Of a stretch of 64,000 nucleotides of DNA, positions 50,177 through 59,193 are shown in pieces; position 1 is the first letter of the stretch, and every line of letters starts with the position of its first letter. The translations under genes were made by a program, and so were the position numbers. Location: contig CAZTMT010000010.1 in assembly GCA_964615335.1 (NCBI GenBank), positions 1-64,000 of the forward strand, read 5' to 3'. The DNA comes from HR10 sp964615335. Lineage in GTDB: Bacteria > Acidobacteriota > Blastocatellia > HR10. The notes below the pieces were generated by a model, which saw nothing but the letters and a program-made list of their open reading frames with translations, was not told where the DNA came from and did no database searches.

Positions 50177-51214
50177 ATGCACGAGGAGACTTCAAGGTGG
50201 AAGAGCGCGCGCGTCCTGTGGGGAGCGCTTCGAGCCGCCGTCTTCTCCAACATGGGGTTGAAACTCGTCTCCCTGGGCATTGCGCTTGTGCTCTGGTTCG
50301 TCGTCTCCTCCGAGCGTGCCCTGCGCGAGGTGACGCTTTTTGACGTTCCCCTGCGCGTTCGGCTTTCTCGGTCGGATCTCCTGGTGACCGGATTGGCCTA
50401 TCGCGTGGTGGACGTGCGCGTGCGGGGACCGGCCCGTCGGGTCATTCGCCTCAAGCCGAGCGACCTGTCGGTTCTGGTGGACGTGAGCCATCTGGCGCCG
50501 GGATCCCATGTTCTCACGCTGGATACGAGCTTCGTGCAGCGCCCGGCGGGGATCGAAGTCTTGCGCATTGATCCGCCACGCCTCCCTGTTGAGCTTCAGC
50601 GGATTATTGCGCGAGAGGTCCCCATCGCCCCGCGTTTCGCCGAAGATCCGCGCGCGTGGAACTACGTGGTCGTCGGGTACGAAGTGAGGCCGGAGCGCGC
50701 GCGCGTCACGGGGCCGGAAGGGCTGGTCGCGAAGCTGGAGCAGATCCGGACGCACGCGATCTCCCTGCAGGGGGTGAACTCCTCGCTCACGCTCACGGCG
50801 CCCCTGGATCTGAAGGGGTTGGAATCGGTGCGGATCTCGCCGCATGAGGTCGCCGTCACCGTTTTTGTCGAGGAGGTGGCCGAGCGCCGATTCTCGCGTC
50901 TTCCCATCGCGATCCGCGCTCCGAGACCGCGAGGGCAGGGAATCGAGATCGTGCCTTCCGCCCTGGACGTCATCGTGCGAGGGCCGCGCTCGCTCGTCGC
51001 CGCGCTGCGTGAGCGCGACATCCTCGTGGAGATTCCGGAAGAGGTTCTTCGTCCCTCTCCGTTTCAGCCGGGAGGGCTGGAGGTCGCTCCTCAAGTTCGG
51101 TTCCGAACCCACGGGCAGGGGCAGACCCATGCGCTCGCGCTGCGCCTGGAGCCCGAGCGCGTGAAGGTTCGATGGCGAGTCCCTCAAGGGAGGGCCAGGG
51201 AGCAAAGACGATGA
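50177..51214 (+). CDS. cdaR: CdaR-like YbbR-domain regulator of CdaA
   Basis: A 345-residue protein with one N-terminal membrane helix (LGIALVLWFVVSS, about 30-45) and the rest outside the cytoplasm. It contains repeated YbbR-type beta domains, recognisable from VRVRGPARRVIRLKPSDLSV, RVTGPEGLVAKLEQIRT and VIVRGPRSLVAALRERD, so about three repeats. By position and architecture it is the CdaA-binding regulator. The ATG follows a short spacer after cdaA, and its stop overlaps the glmM start. Confidence 0.9.
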   Translation: MHEETSRWKSARVLWGALRAAVFSNMGLKLVSLGIALVLWFVVSSERALREVTLFDVPLRVRLSRSDLLVTGLAYRVVDVRVRGPARRVIRLKPSDLSVLVDVSHLAPGSHVLTLDTSFVQRPAGIEVLRIDPPRLPVELQRIIAREVPIAPRFAEDPRAWNYVVVGYEVRPERARVTGPEGLVAKLEQIRTHAISLQGVNSSLTLTAPLDLKGLESVRISPHEVAVTVFVEEVAERRFSRLPIAIRAPRPRGQGIEIVPSALDVIVRGPRSLVAALRERDILVEIPEEVLRPSPFQPGGLEVAPQVRFRTHGQGQTHALALRLEPERVKVRWRVPQGRAREQRR

Positions 51215-52620
51215 CGAAACTCTTCGGGACTGATGGGATTCGGGGTATCGCCGGGGACTATCCGCTCGATGCGCCCACGATCGTGGCCTGCGGAGTGGCG
51301 CTTGTGCGGATTTTGGCTGAAGAGCACACAGCACCGGTGCGCGTGCTCCTTGGGCGAGATACGCGAGAATCCGGTCCGTGGATCGAACGCCTTTTCCGAC
51401 AGGGCGTGCAAGCAGCCGGAGGAGAGGTCGTGAGCGCGGGCATTTTCACGACACCCGGAATCGCGTACCTCGTGCGCGCTCATTCGGATGTCGCTGCCGG
51501 AGTCGTCATCTCGGCTTCGCACAATCCGTATTGGGACAACGGGATCAAGATCTTTTCGGCATCCGGGATGAAACTGAGCGATGAACAGGAGGCCGCGCTG
51601 GAGCAGGAGGTGGCCCGGCTCCTCCGCGAGGAGGGAGTCGCGCATCTCCTTGAAGATCGGCCGCAGGGCATCCCGCGCCAGATGAGCGGGGAGCCGCGCG
51701 AAGAATCTGCGACGCCCGAGTGTTTCGCGCGCAAATATCTGGAGTTTCTCCGCCAAAAGGGGACGCTCGGGTGCAGAGAGGAACGTCCCTTCCGGGGATG
51801 GCGAATCGGACTGGACTGCGCGCATGGGGCGGCGTATCGGCTCGCGCCCGAACTCTTCGAGAGCTTAGGCGCGCATGTCGAAGCTCTGGGGGTTGCACCC
51901 GACGGGCGCAATATCAACGCCGCCTGTGGGGCGCTTTATCCGGAAGCGCTGCAACGCCTCGTTCAGGAACGTCACTGCGACGTGGGCATCGCTCTGGACG
52001 GAGACGCCGATCGCGTCGTGTTCGTCGCCCGAGGGGGGGAGCTTCTGGATGGCGACGATGTGCTCTACATTTTGGCTCTGTATTTTCGAGAGCGCGGGCA
52101 GTTGCCGGGAGATGTGGTCATCGGGACGGAGATGACCAACTACGGATTGGAGCACGCGCTCGCGCAGCAGGGGATCGCGCTCGTGCGGGCGAAGGTGGGG
52201 GATCGGTATGTGATGGAGAAGCTTCTGGAGCATGGGGCCGCACTGGGGGGAGAACCCTCGGGCCATATCATCGTGCCGCCGCTCAGTCCGACCGGCGACG
52301 GATTGCTCACGGCCCTGCTCGTGCTGAGCGTGATGCGAGAGACCGGGCGCGATCTCCTCCAATTGCGCCGGGGATTCGTGCGTTGCCCTCAGCTTCTGCT
52401 CAACGTGCGCGTGGCGCGGAAGCCTCCGCTTTCGACTGTTCCGGGATTCCCCGAAGCCCTCGCGGAAGCCGAGCGCCGACTGCGCGGGCGCGGGCGCGTG
52501 CTCGTGCGCTATTCGGGGACGGAACCGGTCGCGCGCGTGATGGTCGAGGCCGATCGCGAAGATCTCGCGCGGGAGATCGCTTCGGCTCTGGCCGATGTGC
52601 TCCGCCACCATCTGGGATGA
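51211..52620 (+). CDS. glmM: Phosphoglucosamine mutase GlmM
   Basis: Interconverts glucosamine 6-phosphate and 1-phosphate for UDP-GlcNAc and peptidoglycan. The protein has 469 residues from ATG 51211, which overlaps the cdaR stop and opens with the family start KLFGTDGIRGIAG. The phosphoserine is Ser103 in ISASHNPYWDNGIK, the magnesium loop is ALDGDADRVVF, the sugar loop is GGEPSGHI, and the phosphate loop is VRYSGTEPVARVM. All four regions are intact. Placement with cdaA and cdaR fits the known physical link between c-di-AMP synthesis and cell-wall precursor supply. Confidence 0.96.
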   Translation: MTKLFGTDGIRGIAGDYPLDAPTIVACGVALVRILAEEHTAPVRVLLGRDTRESGPWIERLFRQGVQAAGGEVVSAGIFTTPGIAYLVRAHSDVAAGVVISASHNPYWDNGIKIFSASGMKLSDEQEAALEQEVARLLREEGVAHLLEDRPQGIPRQMSGEPREESATPECFARKYLEFLRQKGTLGCREERPFRGWRIGLDCAHGAAYRLAPELFESLGAHVEALGVAPDGRNINAACGALYPEALQRLVQERHCDVGIALDGDADRVVFVARGGELLDGDDVLYILALYFRERGQLPGDVVIGTEMTNYGLEHALAQQGIALVRAKVGDRYVMEKLLEHGAALGGEPSGHIIVPPLSPTGDGLLTALLVLSVMRETGRDLLQLRRGFVRCPQLLLNVRVARKPPLSTVPGFPEALAEAERRLRGRGRVLVRYSGTEPVARVMVEADREDLAREIASALADVLRHHLG

Positions 52621-52663
52621 GCGCTTCAGCGTGCGCCCTCAGAAAGCGACCGAGGAGGACGTG

Positions 52664-54172
52664 ATGGGCCGCTACGTATTGGCTCTGGATCAGGGGACGT
52701 CCAGTTCGCGAGCCATTCTCTTCGATGAGGAGGGACAGATCCGGGGATTCGCTCAGAAGACTTTTCGCCAGATCTATCCTCAGGCCGGATGGGTCGAGCA
52801 CGATCCGGAGGAGATTTGGACATCGCAGTGGGAGGCGGCGTGTGAGGCCGTGCGGGCAGCAGGAGTCTCTCCCTCGGAGATCGCCGCCATCGGGATCGCG
52901 AACCAGCGCGAGACGACGATCCTGTGGGAGCGCCAGACGGGACGACCGATCTACAATGCCATCGTCTGGCAATGTCGGCGCACAGCTCCGCTGTGCGAAC
53001 AGTTGCGCGCCGAGGGGCTCGACCACCTGATCCGGGAGAGGACGGGGCTTGTGCTCGATGCCTATTTCTCCGGGACGAAAATTCGGTGGATTCTGGATCA
53101 CGTCCCGCAAGCGCGCGAGCGGGCGCGGCGCGGTCAGCTCTGTTTTGGGACTGTGGATACATGGCTGATCTGGAAGCTCACGGGAGGGCGCGTGCATGTG
53201 ACCGATTCTTCGAACGCCTCGCGCACGATGCTCTACAACATCCATGCGCGCGCCTGGGACCCGGAGATCTTGCGCCGGCTCGATATACCACCCGAGCTGT
53301 TACCCGAAGTGCGCACATCGAGCGAGGTCTACGGAGAGACCGAGCGCGCGCTCCTGGGTGTTCCGATCCCCATTGCCGGAGACGCGGGCGATCAGCAGGC
53401 GGCGCTCTTCGGCCAAGCCTGTTTTCACTCGGGCATGGCGAAGAATACCTACGGGACGGGCTGCTTTCTCCTTCTGAACACGGGAGACACTCCCGTGCCG
53501 TCTCGCGAAGGGATTTTGACGACGCTCGCCATCAGCCTTCGCTCCGGAGTGCAGTACGCCCTGGAGGGAAGCGTCTTTGTCGCCGGAGCGGCCGTTCAAT
53601 GGCTGCGCGAAGGATTGGGCATCATTCGCTCGGCGGAAGAAGTCGAGGTGCTCGCCCGCGCGGTGCCCTCCAGCGAAGGCGTGTACGTAGTCCCGGCTTT
53701 CGTCGGTCTGGGCGCGCCGTACTGGGACATGTACGCGCGAGGGATGATCATCGGGATCACGCGCCGTACGACGCGCGCTCATCTGGCGCGCGCCACGCTG
53801 GAAGCGATCGCCTTTCAGGTGCGCGATGTCCTGGAGGCTATGGAAGCCGCATCGGGAATTGCGCTCGAAGAGCTGCGCGCCGATGGCGGAGCCGCGCGCA
53901 ACGATCTGCTTCTGCAGATTCAGGCTGATCTTCTCGGCAAGCCTGTCGTGAGGCCGCAGATCATCGAGACGACCGCGCTCGGAGCCGCTTACCTGGCCGG
54001 GCTCGCCGTCGGACTGTGGCGCGATCCGGACGAGATCTCCCGGCAGTGGCGCGCCGAGCGGCGGTTTGTGCCGCAGATGGAAGCCTCGCAGCGCGACCAG
54101 CTCTACCGGGGATGGAAAAGGGCCGTCGAGCGCGCACGCTACTGGGTGGAAGAGGAGAATCCCGAGGAGTGA
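52664..54172 (+). CDS. glpK: Glycerol kinase
   Basis: Phosphorylates glycerol to sn-glycerol 3-phosphate. The protein has 502 residues from ATG 52664 (GAGGAGG upstream), the standard GlpK length. FGGY-family features: YVLALDQGTSSSRAILFD (ATP loop), PQAGWVEHDPEEIW, AGDQQAALFGQACF, NTYGTGCFLLLNTG and VDG-like ELRADGGAARNDLLLQ near the C-terminus. It is followed after 3 bases by glpD, forming a two-gene glycerol operon. No glycerol facilitator gene is present here. Confidence 0.95.
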   Translation: MGRYVLALDQGTSSSRAILFDEEGQIRGFAQKTFRQIYPQAGWVEHDPEEIWTSQWEAACEAVRAAGVSPSEIAAIGIANQRETTILWERQTGRPIYNAIVWQCRRTAPLCEQLRAEGLDHLIRERTGLVLDAYFSGTKIRWILDHVPQARERARRGQLCFGTVDTWLIWKLTGGRVHVTDSSNASRTMLYNIHARAWDPEILRRLDIPPELLPEVRTSSEVYGETERALLGVPIPIAGDAGDQQAALFGQACFHSGMAKNTYGTGCFLLLNTGDTPVPSREGILTTLAISLRSGVQYALEGSVFVAGAAVQWLREGLGIIRSAEEVEVLARAVPSSEGVYVVPAFVGLGAPYWDMYARGMIIGITRRTTRAHLARATLEAIAFQVRDVLEAMEAASGIALEELRADGGAARNDLLLQIQADLLGKPVVRPQIIETTALGAAYLAGLAVGLWRDPDEISRQWRAERRFVPQMEASQRDQLYRGWKRAVERARYWVEEENPEE

Positions 54173-54175
54173 CCC

Positions 54176-55849
54176 ATGAGGCCGTCGCTTCATCGTGCGA
54201 GTCAGAATCTATACGATCTGCTCATCATCGGCGGCGGAATCAACGGAGCGGGGATCGCGCGCGAGGCCGCCCGACGCGGGCTTCGGACCGTGCTTCTGGA
54301 GCGCCACGATTTCGGCAGCGGGACGACGAGCCGTTCGACGAAGCTCATTCACGGCGGACTCCGGTATCTGGAACATGCCGAATTCGGCCTCGTCTTCCAA
54401 TCGCTCCGCGAGCGCGAGATCCTCTTGCGCATCGCCCCGCATCTGGTGCGCCCTCTGGCTTTCCTCATCCTGATCCATCGCGGGGGGGCGTATCACCCTC
54501 TGGGTGTTCGACTCGGATTGACTCTGTACGATCTGCTCTCGCTCGCCAAGAGCCTGCCGTCGCATCGGCGGCTCTCGCTTGCGGAAGTGCGCGCGAGAGA
54601 ACCGGAGCTCGTTCTGGAAGACGTGCGGGCCACCTTCCTTTATTTCGACGCGCAGATCGTCTATCCCGAGCGCTTGGTCCTCGAGAACATCCGGGCGGCC
54701 GAGGAAAAGGGGGCCGACGTCTACAACTACGCCGACGTCACCGAGATTCTCTGCGAAGAAGGGACCGTGCGCGGTGTGCGCGTGCGGGATCGCGTGAGCG
54801 GGGAGCAGAGTGTGATTCGCGCGCGCTTGGTGATCAATGCTGCCGGCCCGTGGGTGGATGCTGTATGCCGGCTCCTCCCGCGCCCGATGCCCCGATATAT
54901 CGGGGGAACCCGAGGGAGCCATCTCGTCCTCCCCAACCTGTGGGGTCTGCGCCATGCGCTCTATGCCGCCGCGCGCGCCGATGGGCGTCCCTTCTTCATC
55001 GTGCCCTGGAGAGAGTGGTTGCTCATTGGGAGCACAGACATCCGATACGAAGGGGATGCCGCTGAGGTGAGCGCCAGCGATGAGGAGATCCAGTATTTGT
55101 TCGAGGAAGCCCGTCGCCTGCTCGGGCCGCGCCTTCGACGCGAGGATCTCCTCTATGCCTACTCGGGCGTGCGCCCGCTTCCCTATCAGCCGGATGTGGC
55201 CGAAGGCGCGATCACGCGCCGCCATATCCTTCACGATCACCAGCGCCGAGAGGGGATTCGAGGATTGATCTCCCTCATCGGAGGGAAGATCACGCCGTAT
55301 CGGCATATCGCCGAGGAGGTTGTCCGCTTGGCTTGTCGCAAACTGCAGAAGCAGGTCGGCGTCTCGCACGCCGATCGCGAGCGTTTCCTTCGCGCCGAGA
55401 CCTGTGCGCTCAAGCCCGAAGAGCCCTTGCCTGGTGGGACCGCCTTTGCCGCAGAAGAGATTCGAGAAGCCGCGCGCGCGGTGGGCCTGGCTCCCGAATC
55501 AGTTGCGCATCTTGTCGAACTCTACGGGAGCCTGAGCGCTGACGTTCTCGCCCTTGTTCGGGAAGAGCCGACGCTCGGCGAGCGCTTCTGCCCGCATCAT
55601 CCCGACATCGGGGCTCAGATCCTCTATGCGCTGACGCGCGAGCATGCTCTCTGCCTGGCCGACATCTTCTTGCGGCGCACGGCGATCGGATGGAGTCGCT
55701 GTCTGGGCCTTCTGTGTGCTCCTGCCGCCGCGCGCCTGATGGCCTCCTGGCTGGGATGGGATGAATCGCGCCTTCAGGAGGAGATCGCCGCCTATCGCCG
55801 GGAAATCTCTCGAACGTTCCGGATCCTCGCGCCTGTCCCTGCGGCATGA
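54176..55849 (+). CDS. glpD: FAD-dependent glycerol-3-phosphate dehydrogenase
   Basis: Membrane-peripheral flavoprotein that oxidises glycerol 3-phosphate to dihydroxyacetone phosphate, passing electrons to quinone. The protein has 557 residues, the usual aerobic GlpD size. The FAD-binding motif is LLIIGGGINGAGIAREAARRG, followed by LLERHDFGSGTTSRSTKLIHGGLRYLE-type signatures (GTTSRSTKLIHGGLRYLE), SLIGGKITPYRHIAEE near the end of the catalytic part and a C-terminal helical cap. It lies 3 bases after glpK and shares its promoter. Confidence 0.95.
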   Translation: MRPSLHRASQNLYDLLIIGGGINGAGIAREAARRGLRTVLLERHDFGSGTTSRSTKLIHGGLRYLEHAEFGLVFQSLREREILLRIAPHLVRPLAFLILIHRGGAYHPLGVRLGLTLYDLLSLAKSLPSHRRLSLAEVRAREPELVLEDVRATFLYFDAQIVYPERLVLENIRAAEEKGADVYNYADVTEILCEEGTVRGVRVRDRVSGEQSVIRARLVINAAGPWVDAVCRLLPRPMPRYIGGTRGSHLVLPNLWGLRHALYAAARADGRPFFIVPWREWLLIGSTDIRYEGDAAEVSASDEEIQYLFEEARRLLGPRLRREDLLYAYSGVRPLPYQPDVAEGAITRRHILHDHQRREGIRGLISLIGGKITPYRHIAEEVVRLACRKLQKQVGVSHADRERFLRAETCALKPEEPLPGGTAFAAEEIREAARAVGLAPESVAHLVELYGSLSADVLALVREEPTLGERFCPHHPDIGAQILYALTREHALCLADIFLRRTAIGWSRCLGLLCAPAAARLMASWLGWDESRLQEEIAAYRREISRTFRILAPVPAA

Positions 55850-55875
55850 ACGCGAGAGTCTCTCCCTCGGCTTCC

Positions 55876-55905
55876 TTGACCGGAGAAGGGGGCGGTCTCT
55901 AGAAT
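55876..55905 (+). promoter_or_regulatory. Promoter of the VPS10-like gene
   Basis: TTGACC at 55876-55881, an 18-bp spacer and TAGAAT at 55900-55905. ATG 55951 follows a GGAGGGGAGGAG-type ribosome binding region. Confidence 0.6.
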
Positions 55906-55950
55906 GTGCTCGGCTCGGGGAGGAAATCGTTCGGAGGAGGGGAGGAGAAT

Positions 55951-58900
55951 ATGCGAAAGGCAAGGCTTTTGATCATTTCTCTGAGAAGTCTGCTTCGGTG
56001 TGCTGCGATCCTGTTGAGTCTCAGCCTGAGCGCATCGGTTGTCTTATGCGTATCCGGGGGGATGTCGCAGCGTCCGACGTCGGATCCAGCGCGGCCGCGC
56101 ATCGAACCCACACTCTTCGAGAATCTGGAGTGGCGCGACATCGGTCCTGCCATCATGGGCGGACGGGTGACCGATATCGAAGGCGTGCCCGGCAATCCGA
56201 ACATCGTCTACGTCGCGACGGCCTCCGGCGGATTGTGGAAGACGACGAATGGCGGCATCACATGGACGCCGATCTTCGATCGGCAGAATACGATCTCGAT
56301 CGGCGACATCGCCCTGGACCCGAAGAATCCCGATGTCATCTGGGTGGGGACGGGCGAATCCAATACGCGCAACAGCGTCTCCTTCGGCGATGGAGTCTAC
56401 AAATCCACCGATGGCGGAGTGACATGGCAGCATCTCGGATTGCGCGATACACGACACATCTCGCGCATCCTCATTCATCCGCAGAATCCGGACATCGTCT
56501 ACGTCGGAGCGGTCGGACATGCGTTCGGCCCCAACGAGGAGCGCGGGGTCTTCATGACGACCGATGGGGGGCGGACCTGGCAGAAGGTGCTCTACCTGGA
56601 CGCGCAGCATGGCGTCTCGGATATGGATCTTGACCCGAGCAATCCGAACATCATCTACGCGGCGATGTGGCATTTCGAGCGCAAGCCCTGGACGCACCGC
56701 AGCGGGAGCGAGAAGGGAGGCGTCTTCAAGTCCGTGGATGGAGGGCGAACGTGGAAGAAGCTGGAGAAGGGGCTGCCGAAGCTTCTGGGGCGCATCGGGG
56801 TGAAGGTCGCGCCGAGCCGCCCGCAGGTCGTCTACGTCATCGCCGAATCCAAAGAGGGGACGCTCTTCCGCTCCGAGGATCGCGGCGAGACGTTCCGCGA
56901 AGTCTCCCGCGATGTGCGCATCGTCTCGCGCGGCTTCTACTACTCCGACCTGCGCGTGGATCCCTGGGATGAGGATCGCGTCTACGCGATCGCCTCTAGC
57001 CTCTTCGTCTCCATTGACGGAGGGCGCACGTTCCGGCGCATCTCGGCGCGCACGCATTCCGATTATCACGCGCTCTGGATTGATCCGACCAATCCCTCTC
57101 GAATGTGGCAGGGACAGGATGGAGGGATCGCCGTCTCCTACGATCGCGGGGAGACCTGGGAGTACGTCAATAACATTCCCATCGGGCAGTTCTATCAGAT
57201 TCACGCCGACAATCGCCTGCCCTTCTACTGGGTGAGCGGGGGATTGCAGGATAACGGGACGTGGACCGGCCCGAGCCGCACGCGGGAACCGGCGGGCATT
57301 CTCAACGACGACTGGACGATGGTCAGCTTTGGAGACGGGTTCCACGTCGTCTCGCATCCCCAGGATCCGAACCTCTACCTCTCCGAATCCCAGGGGGGGA
57401 ACCTCTTCCGCACAGACCTGCGCACGCGCGAGCAGCAAAATGTCAGCCCTCAGGCGCGCCGCAACGATGGAGGGCCCGTGGGCGAATTGAAATACCGCTT
57501 CAACTGGAATGCGCCCATCGCTCTATCTCCCCATGATCCGAACACGGTCTACTACGGGGGGAACGTCGTCTTCAAATCCACGGATTTCGGGCGGACGTGG
57601 GAAGTCATCAGCCCCGATCTCACAACGAATGATCCGGAGAAGCAGCGGGATGCGGGCGGTCCCGTCTGGACCGAGAATACGACGGCTGAATATCACTGCA
57701 CGATCATCAGCCTGGCGGAATCTCCGGCGCGCGCGGGCGTGATCTGGGCGGGAACCGACGATGGGAATCTCCAGGTCACGCGCGATGGAGGCAAGACGTG
57801 GACCAACGTCATTCGGAACGTGCCCGGCGTGCCGCCTTTCTCCCCTGTCTCGCACATCGAGCCCTCGCGTACAAGCCCCGATGTCGCCTACGTCGCCTTC
57901 GATCGTCACATGCTGGATGATCTGCGCCCCTACATCTTCAAGACAACCGACGGCGGGCGCACCTGGACGAACATCACGGGGAACCTTCCCGAGAACGCCT
58001 ACGTCTGGGTCGTGCGCGAGGACCCGAAGAATCCGAATCTGCTTTACGCGGGGACGGAGCTGGGGCTCTACGTCTCCTACACGGGGGGGACGAACTGGAT
58101 CCCTCTTCGGATGAAGAACCTGCCGACGGTCGCCGTGCACGACATTCTCATTCATCCGCGGGAGAACGATCTCATCCTGGGCACGCATGGACGCAGCATC
58201 TGGATCTTCGACGATGCGACGCCGATTCAGCAGATGAGTCCCGACGTCCTCATGAGCGAGGTGCATCTTTTCGACATCCGACCGGCACTGCGCTTCACGA
58301 TGCGGTTCGCTCGCTATGGCATTGGGAACAAGGTCTTCACGGGGCCGAATCCTCCCTACGGCGCGCTCATCACGTACTATCTCAAGGAGAAGCCCGATGA
58401 GAAGACGACCGTGAAGATCCAGATCCTGGACGCGGCCGGAAAAGTCATCCGCGAGCTGACGCAGATTCCGCGCGAGAAGGGGCTGAATCGAACGGCCTGG
58501 GACTTGCGGTACGAGGGCCCAAGGGTCCGCCGTCCGCCGAGCCCCGAGGAGGTGGAATTCACCGGAGGACCGCGGGGGCCGCAGGTGCTCCCCGGGACCT
58601 ATCGCGTGCGGTTGATCGTCGGCGAGAAGACGCTGGAGAAGCCCGTCGAGGTGCGGCTCGATCCGACGATCTCGGTCTCCGAGGCAGATCTCCGCGCCCA
58701 ACAGGATGCCGGATTGCGGCTTCGCGACCTCATCTCAGCGACCAATGACGCCCTGCGCGCGCTCGATAGCCTTCGAGATCAAATGCGACAGATCGAGCAG
58801 ACGATCCGCGATCGTCTTCCAGAAGTCCCAGGCGAGCTGCGGCAGGCTCTCTCGGATCGGCTCAAGCAGGTCGAGGCTCTGCAAAACGACCTCGCGCGAC

Positions 58901-59163
58901 CGCAGAACACGCCGACCTATATGACCGGGCCGCGCCTTGTGGAGCGATTGAGCGGCCTCTTTTTCGCTATTGACGGACCCAACGCCGCGCCGACGCCCGC
59001 CCAGCGTCAGTATCTGGCGGAGCTTGAAGAAGAGTTCGAGCAGAAGATCGGACGCGTGAATCAGTTCCTCAGCGAAGAAATCCCCAGGCTGAACGAGACG
59101 CTGCGCCGATTCCAGGCGCCGACGATCCTGGCTGGTCGGCCCATCGAGCGGCCTCGCCGGTGA
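55951..59163 (+). CDS. Secreted VPS10/sortilin-like BNR-repeat protein
   Basis: A 1070-residue exported protein. A signal peptide covers about 1-37. From residue 60 to 760 there are about ten beta-propeller blades, each with an Asp-box-like turn such as KTTNGGITWTPI, KSTDGGVTWQHL, MTTDGGRTWQKV, KSVDGGRTWKKL, RSEDRGETFREV and KTTDGGRTWTNI. The rest is a beta-sandwich region (KIQILDAAGKVIRELTQIPREKGLNRTAWDLRY) and a C-terminal helical region. The family is abundant in Acidobacteriota and Bacteroidota and often annotated as glycosyl hydrolase, but no catalytic residues can be assigned; peptide or glycan binding is as likely. Confidence 0.88.
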   Translation: MRKARLLIISLRSLLRCAAILLSLSLSASVVLCVSGGMSQRPTSDPARPRIEPTLFENLEWRDIGPAIMGGRVTDIEGVPGNPNIVYVATASGGLWKTTNGGITWTPIFDRQNTISIGDIALDPKNPDVIWVGTGESNTRNSVSFGDGVYKSTDGGVTWQHLGLRDTRHISRILIHPQNPDIVYVGAVGHAFGPNEERGVFMTTDGGRTWQKVLYLDAQHGVSDMDLDPSNPNIIYAAMWHFERKPWTHRSGSEKGGVFKSVDGGRTWKKLEKGLPKLLGRIGVKVAPSRPQVVYVIAESKEGTLFRSEDRGETFREVSRDVRIVSRGFYYSDLRVDPWDEDRVYAIASSLFVSIDGGRTFRRISARTHSDYHALWIDPTNPSRMWQGQDGGIAVSYDRGETWEYVNNIPIGQFYQIHADNRLPFYWVSGGLQDNGTWTGPSRTREPAGILNDDWTMVSFGDGFHVVSHPQDPNLYLSESQGGNLFRTDLRTREQQNVSPQARRNDGGPVGELKYRFNWNAPIALSPHDPNTVYYGGNVVFKSTDFGRTWEVISPDLTTNDPEKQRDAGGPVWTENTTAEYHCTIISLAESPARAGVIWAGTDDGNLQVTRDGGKTWTNVIRNVPGVPPFSPVSHIEPSRTSPDVAYVAFDRHMLDDLRPYIFKTTDGGRTWTNITGNLPENAYVWVVREDPKNPNLLYAGTELGLYVSYTGGTNWIPLRMKNLPTVAVHDILIHPRENDLILGTHGRSIWIFDDATPIQQMSPDVLMSEVHLFDIRPALRFTMRFARYGIGNKVFTGPNPPYGALITYYLKEKPDEKTTVKIQILDAAGKVIRELTQIPREKGLNRTAWDLRYEGPRVRRPPSPEEVEFTGGPRGPQVLPGTYRVRLIVGEKTLEKPVEVRLDPTISVSEADLRAQQDAGLRLRDLISATNDALRALDSLRDQMRQIEQTIRDRLPEVPGELRQALSDRLKQVEALQNDLARPQNTPTYMTGPRLVERLSGLFFAIDGPNAAPTPAQRQYLAELEEEFEQKIGRVNQFLSEEIPRLNETLRRFQAPTILAGRPIERPRR

Positions 59164-59169
59164 TGTCTT

Positions 59170-59192
59170 CGGGGCGCCCGCAGGGCGCCCCG
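59170..59192. terminator. Bidirectional terminator hairpin between convergent genes
   Basis: A perfect 10-bp GC stem (59170-59179 with 59183-59192) around a 3-base loop fills the gap between the convergent stops at 59163 and 59194. A weak T-rich tail follows on the plus side (gttcaatcctt). Confidence 0.6.
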
Positions 59193-59193
59193 T

